From NCBI GenBank assembly GCA_038501195.1, contig JBBPUQ010000002.1, positions 4,789,001 through 4,853,000 on the forward strand: 64,000 bases of DNA. Reading direction: 5' to 3'. Shown here in pieces: positions 53,913 to 64,000 of the stretch (the stretch's first letter is position 1; every line of letters begins with the position of its first letter). The notes beneath the pieces were generated by a model. That model saw only the letters and a program-made list of their open reading frames with translations. It was not told where the DNA came from and made no database searches. The DNA is from Nemania diffusa. Lineage: Eukaryota > Ascomycota > Sordariomycetes > Xylariales > Xylariaceae. The translations under genes and the position numbers were made by a program.

Positions 53913-56900
53913 ATGGATTCAGACATGGACGACTCGGTCTTCGGTGACAACTTGGAAAACGAATCCGAAGGCTTTTCGCCTGAGCCCGTATGTACTCGTC
54001 ACCTTGATGCCACCACGCCTTGCATTCATTCCAAGCCCCATCATCTACTGATCCAATTGAATATGACCTCGCAGTACTAATCGCGCGTTGTCGCAGAAAC
54101 CAAAAGCCAAACCCGCTGTAAAAAAGGCTGCATCCAAGCCCGCGGCCAAGTCCGCACCCAAGAAGCTGGTCCAATCAACGTTGAAAACAGCCAAAGCCCT
54201 CCCCAAGAAACGTGCTAAACCCGAGAGCGACAATGATGATGATGATGCTGTCGATTCGAGCTTCTCCCATACGCCTCCGAGCGCTAAGAAACAGAAGAAG
54301 GCACCTGCGGCTAAGAAATCTAGTGGCAGGCCGCTCGCTGACGTTGAGAATGAGAGCACAGGCTTTGATGGCGCCTCAGAAACCAAACCTAGGGCCAAGA
54401 CTGCCACCGAGACGTATCAGAAGTTGACCCAGCTGGAACATATCCTTAAGCGACCCGATACATACATCGGGTCGATTGAACGAACTGAGCAATCCATGTG
54501 GGTGTTCAACAAGGAAACGTTGCAGATGGAACTTCGGCCTCATGTGGGATTTGTACCTGGTTTGTATAAGATTTTCGATGAGATTCTTGTCAATGCTGCA
54601 GACAACAAGCAAAGAGATCCATCGATGACCCACATGAAGATTATCATCAACCGAGCCGAAGGCTTCATATCCGTCGAAAACAACGGAAAAGGTATACCCG
54701 TGGAGATGCATGAAAAAGAAAAGGTCTATGTTCCCGAACTCGTCTTCGGTCACCTTCTGGCAGGCTCCAACTTTGATGATAATGAGAAGAAGACGGTTGG
54801 TGGCCGTAATGGTTATGGTGCCAAGCTCTGCAATGTTTTCAGTACCGAGTTCACTCTTGAATGTCAGGACTCGAAAAACGGAAAGCGATACAAGCAGACT
54901 TGGAGAGACAACATGAGCAAGATGGACAAGGCGAAGATATCCAGCAGCAAGTCTGCTGACTTCGTTCGAGTCACCTTCAAGCCAGACTGGGTCAAATTCG
55001 GCATGGATAGTATTGACGACGATCTTGAATCTCTGCTCTATCGACGAGTTTACGACATGGCTGGTACCGTCCGCGGCGTCAAGGTCTTTCTGAATGATAA
55101 CCACATCAAGCTCGATTTCAAGAAGTATTGCGAGATGTACGCTAAGGCTATCGCTCGTGAGCGGTCTGTTGAGGAGGGTGCCGAGCCCACCGCCACGGTT
55201 ATCCTAGAAGACATAAAGGGTCACCCTCGCTGGGAAGTCGCGTTTGCAGTATCAGATGGTGCTTTTCAGCAGGTGTCCTTCGTCAACTCCATTGCTACCA
55301 CAAGTGGCGGTCCACACGTAAACTACATTGCTGATCAGATATGCGATTCGCTCTTGAAGACCCTCTCCAAAAAAAAGAAGGGACACACACTCAAAGCCCA
55401 CCATATACGGAATCACATCTTCATTTTTGTCAGCTGTCTTATCGACAACCCGGCATTCAACTCCCAGACGAAGGAACTGATGACAACTAGGCCTAGCGGA
55501 TTCGGCAGCAAATGCGTGCTGTCTGAACCATTCCTAAAAAAGATCAGCGCAACAGATGCCATCAATAACATCATCAGTTTTGCCGAGGCAAAAGCCGATA
55601 AGCTACTCGCAAAGAGTGACGGCAATAAGCGTTCAAGAATCAGCAATGCAAAGCTTGTTGATGCTAACTTGGCTGGCACAAAGCATGGGCCAGAGTGCAC
55701 TCTGATCCTGACTGAGGGTGACTCAGCCAAGAGTTTGGCTGTAGCTGGCCGTGCCATTTTAGATCCCGACCGTTACGGTGTATTTCCTCTACGAGGAAAG
55801 ATGCTCAACGTCCGTGATGCCTCGGTTGAACAAATCTCAAAGAACGCTGAGATTCAAAACATTAAGCAATTTCTTGGCCTTAAGCATAAACAGGTTTACA
55901 CCGATACTAAGGGGCTCCGTTATGGACACTTAATGATCATGGCAGATCAAGATCACGATGGTACCCACATCAAGGGCCTCTTGATCAACTTCCTGCAGGT
56001 TCAGTATCCCTCTCTGCTGAAGATTCCAGACTTTTTCCAGGAGTTCATCACGCCTATCGTCAAGGTCTGGCAAGGGCCTAATCCCAAGAAGCCCCTGAGG
56101 CTGAAGTCGTTCTTCACGCAACCCCAGTATGAAGAATGGAAGGAGTCTCACAAGTCGGAACTGAAAAAATGGCAGTCCAAGTACTTCAAGGGGTTGGGTA
56201 CAAGCTCAAACGAAGATGCTCAGGTCTATTTTAATGATCTTGAACAGCACCGAAAGCATTTCGAAACAATGAAAAACGAGGAGACTGAGCTATTTGAGCT
56301 TGCTTTCTCGAAGAAAAAGGCAGATGCTCGTAAAGAGTGGCTAGGCAACTTCATCCCAGGAACATTCTTTGATCATGGCGCCGTAGGGAAAGTCAGCTAT
56401 GATGACTTCGTCAACAAAGAGCTCATCTTATTTAGTATGGCGGACAACATGCGATCTATCCCCTCAGTCATTGATGGGTTGAAACCCGGCCAAAGAAAGG
56501 TCATCTATGCTTGCTTCAAACGGAACCTAACCAAGGACAAAAAGGTTATTGAGCTGGCTGGTTATGTCTCGGAACAGACCGCCTATCATCACGGCGAAAC
56601 CTCTTTGCAGCAAACTATCGTCGGCCTTGCCCAGAATTTTGTTGGGTCAAATAATGTCAACTATCTTGAGCCAAGTGGAAATTTCGGTTCTCGGCTAGCA
56701 GGTGGCTCTGATGCTGCCAGTGCTCGATACATTCACACACGTCTCTCTCCGTTTGCGCGACGAATCTTCTCTCCTCAAGACGAGCCTATTCTACAACACC
56801 TTGATGATGACGGGAAGAAAATTGAGCCCCAAACCTATGCCCCTATTATTCCTACGGTTCTAGTGAACGGTGCCGATGGTATTGGCACAGGTTGGAGTAC

Positions 56901-59151
56901 CTCTATTCCAAACTACCACCCAATGGACATCATCAGAAATATCAAGCGGCGAATGGGACGCATGGACGGTGATGACGAGAAGCCTTTCGTAACAATGACG
57001 CCTTGGTTTAGGGGATGGAAAGGCACCTCGCAGCCTGCTGAAGCAAATCGCTACCAATTCAATGGTATCGCACAACGAGACGAGAAGAATCCCAATGAAG
57101 TTATAATCACTGAACTTCCCATTCGTATGTGGACTGATGACTTCAAAGCGAAACTGGAAGATATCATTCGCGCTGAGAAGGGGCCATCTTTCATCAAAGA
57201 TTACAAGGAGTTCAACGACCACAACAACGTCCACTTTGAAATTCAAATGGATGAGAAACACATGAACCAAGCTCTTGAAGAGGGTCTACTAGAGAAATTC
57301 AAGCTAGTAAAACAAGTCGCCACGTCCAATCTAGTAGCTTTCGACACCACTGGTAGAATTCGCAAGTATGATAAAGTTGAGGACATATTGGAAGAATTCT
57401 ATCTCTACCGTTTAGAGATGTATATGAAACGCAAGGTAAGTGCTGGACCCTAACTCTTTCCCCGACGCTGGTTGCTGACTCACACAGGCTCATTGGCTTG
57501 GTGTCCACCATTCAGACTATCGCAAGTTGAAAAACCAAGCAAGATTCATTCAAGAAATCATGGATCAAAAACTTGTAGTATCTCGCAAGAAGAAGACTGT
57601 GATCATTGAAGAGCTGCGTGAACGGAAATATGAGGCATTTGTCAAGAATTCTGAAGCGAAAACTAAATCAGAAGATGATGAAGACGATGCAGAGAACGCG
57701 GAAGAGAACGTTGTCGATGATGACTCACGCGGCTATGACTATCTTCTCTCGGTATGGCTCCTCCTGCATCACTGACTTTTGTTATCACTAACACAATGTA
57801 GATGCCTATCTGGTCTTTCACCCAAGAACGGCTCGACCGGCTTAAGGAACAAATCCTGAAGAAAAAGGCTGAGCATGATGAGCTACAGGCACTTAGTGAA
57901 AAGGACCTTTGGTGCAAGGATCTTGAGGATTTTGAAGAAACATGGGAGAACCAGCTCAGACTTGATGCCGAGATCGCTACTGGCCTCCGTAGAATGAGCC
58001 GGTATAGAAACAACAAGAAGGGAGCTGGCCGTGGGCGTAAGATCAAGGACGATAACGATTATATGCCTGTCGCTGCACGCCCTAAACCTGCTGCCAAATC
58101 CACTGCGAAGTCTACAGCTAAGACAACCAAACTTACTGAGAAGGTCGTCGAGAAAAAGGCAAAGGCTACTAAAGCATCATTGGTGTTCGGCAAAAATAGG
58201 CCTAGAACAGATGGTACAGATGATTCTGACCCATTCTCAGATGATGACCTGGCGGCTCTCAAGAAGAAGATGCCAATCAAAGAAGAGGAAGAGGTAGAGA
58301 GTGATGTCCCAGTTCCAGCCAGGGGTAAGCGAGCTGCCGCTACTAAAGCAAAATCTTGGATCGTCGACGACGATGAGTCAGCGAGCGACGACGACGACAA
58401 GATGCTCGTCGATGTGGGAGATCTTGTCAAGGGCGTTGGCAACAACAATGAGAACGCATCTGATACCAAGACTAGTCGACTTAGTTTGTTCCCTATGTCT
58501 CGGCCAGAAAGCAGCCACGGCGATTCTACAGCGCTAAAAGTCAAGAGCAAACCATCGAAGGCTTCTGATTTTAATTTCGACGACTTCGATAGCAACGACG
58601 ATACTAATTACGAGATGCTTGCCAAACCCTCGCCTCATAAGAAGGCTCGCAATGACGACCTAGACAGCTTTTTATCGGACGACGATATCCCGCCTGCTCC
58701 CAAATTCTCCGCCAAACCCAAAGCAGTGGCTGCTTCGTCTGAAGAACCGAAATCGAAGTCTGCTGCTTCCGCCCCTGCTGCCAAAAAGGGCCGTGGTAAA
58801 ACCGCAACCGCGAAAAGCAAACCAAAGGATGAAGCGCCGGCGAAGAAGAAGGCCGCTGCCTCCAAAGCGACTCAGCTTTCACCGGCAGCTAAGACCTATG
58901 CCGCCAAGAAGTCTAAGCCGCAACCAAAGAAGGATGCCTTCGATATGGATGATGACGAAGATGAACTCGAGAGCGATGACGTAGACTCTCCTCCTCCCCG
59001 ACCTGCTGGTCGTAGTAGACCAGGCCGCGCTGCGGCTGCCAAGTCCAAGCCAGTCTATGTCGTTGATGACGGAGATGAAGATGAGGATGAAGACGACAAC
59101 ATGCAAGTTGATGAGCAGAGTGATGATTTCGCCATGGATGATAGCGAGTAG
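53913..59151 (+). CDS. top2: DNA topoisomerase II
   Basis: Four exons (53913-53987, 54097-57435, 57488-57751, 57802-59151; introns 109, 52 and 50 bp) give 1675 residues, the usual length of fungal Top2. The essential nuclear enzyme passes one duplex through another using ATP. GHKL ATPase motifs: DEILVNAADNK and GRNGYGAKLCNVFS. TOPRIM: EGDSAKSLAVAG and MADQDHDGTHIKG. The catalytic Tyr is residue 903 in GGSDAASARYIHTRL. The central PSVIDGLKPGQRKVIYA and the breakage-reunion core are intact. The C-terminal 400 residues are rich in Lys, Ala, Asp, Glu and Ser, a disordered regulatory tail with likely nuclear localisation and phosphorylation sites. The short first exon with MDSDMDDSVF is acidic. 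No frameshift is seen. Confidence 0.98.
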
Positions 59152-60490
59152 ACTTCTATTATGATTACATACTTGTCTACGAGCACAGAGTTAAACCCAA
59201 CTCTTATGACAGAGGGGGTTAAGTGAATGGCAAAAAATGGAAATGTGTACGCTTGCTTTCATCTTGATAATGACTTTTTCCTTGGTGGTATGGGACGCGG
59301 AGGTTTAGTCGAGGAGTCTAGGAAACATTGATACTGTCATTGGCTGCCCTCTACTGGCACTTCTATCACGATTGGCATTGGTTATGCGGGGGCTACGCTT
59401 TTCTCTTTTGCTCGCTTCCTCCCCCCGGTTTCTATTTTACGATGAAGCCGTATGTACGTGTATATTAGCCTCGCACAAATAATGAGGACAGAGTGCTCGC
59501 TTAGCTGCATTAATGTTGTCCCTAAATCCTATTACTTGTGGGTGATTTAACAATTGAGTACTGCAAAAAGGTATCGTGATTTCCTGTCGCCTACCGGGAT
59601 TGTTAGTTATTTAATAATTCATAAAATATATCGAGTATGCCCATCACTAATTGTGGCCCTACCGTTTACGCTACCCATTGGTCGATAACTAGGAAGCCAC
59701 ATCCTAAGACGCATTGTGATAATACCATGTAACCAGTCATGAAGTGGGAATACATGTAAATAGGGATAACCTCGGTGATCTCAGCTACCGCGTCAAGATA
59801 TAGAACCAAGCAGGAAGCTAATATCTACAACAAATAAGTTTCTCATACGCAGATGGGGTTCTCGTAGAGATTTCATATCATCAATTACAAACCACACACA
59901 CATCACATTACAAAAGAAGACGATGGGCAGTTCTTAGAAATATAAGACTCTCCTATGCCTAAAACTTACACTCGCCGGATTAGAGGGAATGGATTAATTA
60001 CTGGTGCCGAAACCGTTCCGAATCAACAGACCTGATGATACACCCCAACTCCGTCGTCGACCTAGCCCATGTACCTATCCCGCGTTCTACAACCAGTATC
60101 GTACTTTCCTTCTCGCCCCCCTTATCTTCGTTCGCCAGGTAGTTGAATGAAGAACTTTCATACAGATAGTCATCCTTCAAGCCTTTGCCGCGTATGCTCT
60201 CGTTCTCCTGCCAAAAACAAGCCGCCTGGCATGGGGAGTTGCCATATGCGTCACGTATAAGATCAGAATGTTTACCCGCACCCCAAGTAGGCGTACGGGT
60301 TGATAGTTGCCATTAACAAGAATGGAAATGATTGATAACCTGTTATTATCATAGCCTCGGACACCGGCATGTCTCATCTCTATCCATCAAGTCGTATCGA
60401 GTCATCGTGCTACACAAATCAGCTGAGTGTAATGCATATGATGTGCACACTCGTCGAAGGTGATTGTCATGAGCCGTAATGGGTGCCAGT
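59152..60490. other. Convergent 3' region of top2 and reticulon genes
   Basis: About 1.3 kb containing both 3' UTRs. Only short ORFs without domains are found. Confidence 0.5.
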
Positions 60491-62218
60491 TTAAGCGGCC
60501 ACAGGCTCCTCCACACCAACCACATCGATCTCTTCGGACTCGAACTCCTGCTTAGGGGCCTTAGGGAAGTCCGTCTCCTTAATGCCGGACTGGGGAGCAG
60601 GCCTTGGGACGGGCTCGGGAGAGGCAGAGCCGCGGTGAAGCATCATTTGTGCTTTAGCGGTGTAGTCACCCATGTATTGTTTCGTAATCTCGGTGGCTTG
60701 CGAGGTATGCTTGCTAGCAACCTGGCGTAGTTGTTCAGTCTGGCTGTTCAGCAAGTCGGAACCCTCCTGCAGATAGTGATCGATGAGTTCCTGGTTGGTC
60801 GTGTAGATGAGGGGTGCCAGGAACAAGACGGTGGTCCCAATCAAGGCAAGGCCCCAGTAAGGAACAATCTTGGCCAGAAAGTACGAGAAGAAAGCACCAG
60901 CTGCAGTCTATGTGGCTTTCTGTTAGCACAGGGTATAACAGGTTGAACAGGGGTAGTCAGACGACTTACAGCAGTTGAGGCAGCAACGTTCTCAGCGAAC
61001 AGAATTCGCTGGGCCTCGATAACGAAGAAGTTGACGAGCTCGTGGATATCGCCAATCAGGGCATCAGTGGTCTCGCGGGAGACAGTGTAGTACTTGCGAG
61101 GTCGTAACTGGGTAGCAAGGCCGCGACCAAGGATGGACTTGCCGGTAACCTCGGCAAGCACGGTAACACCCAGGGCCATCCATGTGAGCTTGAAGAAGTA
61201 TCGGACAATGTCAAGATATCTGCCGGCGAAGATCAAGGCAACGATGCTGGTGTAGGCAATAGCAGACGCACCTATTAAAGAAATTTAGTTAGCAGTGTTG
61301 ATAGCCGACTCCGACTGTCACGAGACCAGTATCAAACTTACGAGGATTGTTCCATGAAAGCAACTCGGAGAAGAATGAGTGGTAATGTGTCAAGGGCTGG
61401 CCAGTAGCAGCGGGATACGCGGGCGTGCGGCGAGCATCAGCGAGGTTGGAGAACTCGGCACCTGTCTTGGCCTTCTGGTCCTTCATGTTTGCAGCGACGG
61501 GGCCTATCCAGGACGAGGGGTCAGCAGAGAGCGAGTAGCAAACGGGCAGCAAACGAGTAGCAAGGTAGCAGCAGCAGCAGCACCAGCAGCAGCGAGGCCA
61601 AGGTTTGAGATGACAAAGGTAATCGTAGTAAAGAGAGTAGATAGGCAAGATAAGGGAAGGGTCGTACCGTTGGCGAGTTGCGCGTAGGCAGAGTTGGCGT
61701 CTATAGTAGAGAGTAGATAGAGGTTAGAGGATAGTCTGGTGATGACGTCTTAGAGATTACGAAGATGTTATGTGATGGCCACTACCAAACGGTAGCTATT
61801 TTGTAGGGCCGTGCTTTGTGTGCAAGCGTAGTCGAGAGCGAAAAACGATGTTTCTGGAGAGTACTATGATGATACGGTCAGAACCAACTCAACGAAAACG
61901 AATGAGGTGTTATCTGCTAGGTAAGGAGGTACAGCAGGTAGGTGAGGTACCTAGGTAGGCGGCGGGGGACGGATGGATGGAGGATGATAGATTCGCGTGG
62001 TGCCTATAGATGCAACAACACTCCATACACCTATGTAGGCAGTATGCAGTATGCAGTACAGCACACACACATATACACACATACACACATACACACGCAT
62101 CCACAGGCACGCGTCTGCAACATACGGTACGAACTTGACGAACTGAACTGACCTTACTGCCTTTCAGGGAATTGACAGAGCTGCCGCCATTGGTGGCGGC
62201 GGGGGATTCGGTAGCCAT
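60491..62218 (-). CDS. rtn1: Reticulon-domain ER-shaping protein
   Basis: Five exons (62218-62158, 61700-61668, 61503-61342, 61271-60970, 60907-60491) with GT-AG introns of 457, 164, 70 and 62 bp give 324 residues. The reticulon homology domain starts with HYHSFFSELLSWNNPR, followed by two long hydrophobic hairpins: ASAIAYTSIVALIFAGRYLD...RYFFKLTWMALGV and, later, AKIVPYWGLALIG...VLFLAPLIY. The hydrophilic loop between contains YYTVSRETTDALIGDIHELVNFF. The C-terminal part (HYLQEGSDLLNSQTEQLR) is helical, then Pro/Glu-rich. Reticulons insert as wedges and curve ER tubules. The first intron is unusually long for this window and carries CA-rich microsatellites; the second exon has only 33 nt. 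All junctions restore the frame. Confidence 0.92.
61567..61593. repeat. (GCA)n-like microsatellite in reticulon intron 2
   Basis: Eight GCA/CCA triplets in a row, located wholly in the 164-bp intron and therefore not translated. Confidence 0.8.
62061..62100. repeat. CA/TA microsatellite in reticulon intron 1
   Basis: Alternating CACACATA units over about 40 bp within the 457-bp first intron of the reticulon gene. Confidence 0.8.
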
Positions 62219-64000
62219 GATAAGAGGTGGTGTTGCGGGGTCCCAGGCACGGGATGAAGCTTGTGATAAAATATGTGTATGCTTAGGTGTGGTCGAGGGA
62301 TGCCGGATGATTCCTATCTTATTCGTTTTTGGAGAGCGTGAGCACGTTTTCTGGGACTGTAGGTACTTGGGTGTTTGTGAAGAGAAAAAAAAAATGATGT
62401 GCTTGGGTAGGTATGCGTATACTTGTACATCGAAGATAAAGAAGCAAGGTACAGAATACGTATGTATGTACATACATGTAGGTATACTGCCTGCTCCCTA
62501 CCCACCTAGGTAAGTAGACGGCGACACTTGCCGCTCTACTCTGTAGATAGACTAAAATACGAGGGGTTGAAGGGGGGTTCATACATACCTTTTTCCTACA
62601 GCAAGTTTAGGTACGTAAGTGAGCAGGTAGAGGTAGGTCAAGAATAGGGACAGGTTGGTTGGTCTCTTTCTTTGTTGTTGTGTCAGATAGGGTTCTCTAT
62701 TGTGGGAATTTATCAATATTTTTTTATTTTCACTTGCGCTTTAGCACCTGAGCCCAAGAAAATTATGATGCACGGTACCTACTGTAAGTCTGGAAGGCAA
62801 AGGCATGATTTCATCGAAGTGGACCCTCGTGGACCCTCCCATAGGTAATGTGGCTAGCGGCCTAGAGCTACAGTGGATTATAATAGCTATTTACAGCCTA
62901 CATAGGTATCCATAGGCACAGCATGCTGCATACCTACCCGGGGAACCTAGCTACCAAGCTTGGATACGTATGTACGCATAAGTACCTTACGACACAACTC
63001 TAAACGCCTAAACTATCCAGCTGCTTTAGAGCCAACTTATTTAGCATTCTCTACCGCTCTTTCGACTCAAAGCTGTACCCATCCAGGCCGGTTGCTCGAT
63101 GACAGCTATATCTGACCGTGTCACGCGCTGCTTTACCTAAGGTAGGTTAGGTACGTAAGGTATGTCGGCAGGTAGCTATGCTGCACGCTAGTTCCCAAGC
63201 TACAAACCCGCGCTGGGTACAGGATAGGCAGTACCCCTGTCATCGCTGATCGCGCTTTGCATGACTGGCCCATTTCATCCTGATAACGACCAGAGTTTCA
63301 TCATGCCCACATCAGCTCATCCAATCTTCCCACCTCTACAGATATACTTACTTACAACACCCCTCATGCCACAACTTAGTCTTAATCTACCTCCTATAAG
63401 TGTTGATATATAAACAAAACAGAACATGCGTAGCAATACCATCCACACAACATTAAATCATGAAATTACATACAAATAAAAGAACAAGAAATACAGAGGT
63501 ACGCAGACGGGTACTAATACAGTGTAAAATGGGAACATGGCGTCACCTGGGATTTTTTTCCTGCCAAGTTGCATGTGATTTGTGCCCACTTCAACGCACA
63601 CTTTCGCCCCTCCAGCTCCTCCCTTCTAGACTGTTCTTTACGTGACCAAGTCCCGAATGACGCACGATAGTTCCGAGGCCACATATGTCCTATGCCATAT
63701 GGTAACTATGTATGTAACACTTATGTGTAATATTCTATTTGACAATTTCATGTACAGTAGGTTAGGCAGTTAGATAGGACCTGTAAATAATATCATACTC
63801 ATTCTTCTGCTTTTGGATTGCTTGGGACATGGGAGTATAGGTTTAAAATGTAGCCACAGCATGTGTATTGGGATATCATAGTTCTATTTAATCTTAGCTA
63901 TGGGAATCGTGCATTTGAGAATCTGCAAACAGCAGGCAAAAGCTATTTTCCAAAGCTCCTTCTTTGCTATCTTCTCTCTGCTTCCCTGAGAGGCTCCCTT
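62219..64000. other. Intergenic region to the end of the window
   Basis: About 1.8 kb upstream of the reticulon gene. Many short CTAGGTA/GTACGTA pieces (for example near 62505 and 63140) but no supported ORF. The next gene lies beyond the window. Confidence 0.5.

Noticed and set aside
54376..55104. 242-codon minus-strand ORF
   Set aside because: Shadow of topoisomerase II coding sequence, which is certain from its motifs.
1..64000. CRISPR array, rRNA or tRNA genes
   Set aside because: No spaced direct repeats of CRISPR type; no B-box-like GGTTCGAATCC context outside coding sequence and no rRNA-like stretch was recognised by eye. A tRNAscan run would settle tRNAs.

Overview
The window reads as nuclear DNA of a filamentous ascomycete (Pezizomycotina, probably Sordariomycetes). 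Support: many short GT-AG introns (about 49-125 bp, a few longer) whose removal restores known families; gene types typical of this group (HET-domain NLR, APSES regulator, G1 glutamic peptidase, DUF6546 fragment, fungal kinase-like proteins, PKS-NRPS relic); and long AT-rich, gene-poor stretches between GC-richer housekeeping genes. The exact order cannot be fixed from the sequence.

Layout. 1-16 kb: a 5'-partial view of a C2H2 regulator, a Pro/Gln/Arg-rich protein, an orphan ORF, a secreted G1-type glutamic peptidase, then more than 5 kb of TpA-rich gene desert and one small orphan gene. 17.5-27.3 kb: a likely non-self-recognition island, made of a hAT-like element, a DUF6546 fragment, a HET/NB-ARC/TPR receptor, a degenerate protein kinase and a second NB-ARC/DUF7779/TPR receptor without a visible N-terminal effector domain. 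28-38 kb: conserved genes: a RidA-family protein with a possible mitochondrial isoform, the O-mannosyltransferase Pmt4, a prenylcysteine-oxidase-like flavoprotein, and an unusual UvrD-type helicase joined to a RecB-type nuclease behind an apparent mitochondrial leader. 39-47 kb: accessory DNA: a sulfotransferase-like gene, the decayed condensation domain of a PKS-NRPS split by a second hAT-like element, a third copy of that element just upstream of a small integral membrane protein gene, and an atypical kinase. 47.8-62.2 kb: core genes: an Xbp1-like APSES regulator, DNA topoisomerase II and a reticulon.

The best non-textbook observations are: (i) one non-autonomous hAT-like family in three full-length copies (17483-18081, 41004-41861, 43169-44007), two with perfect 8-bp target duplications; (ii) insertion of the second copy into a PKS-NRPS relic; (iii) the helicase-nuclease fusion; (iv) the NLR/kinase/HET cluster. 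Exon boundaries were placed by hand from splice motifs, reading frame and family similarity. No database search was possible, so family names rest on motif recognition.
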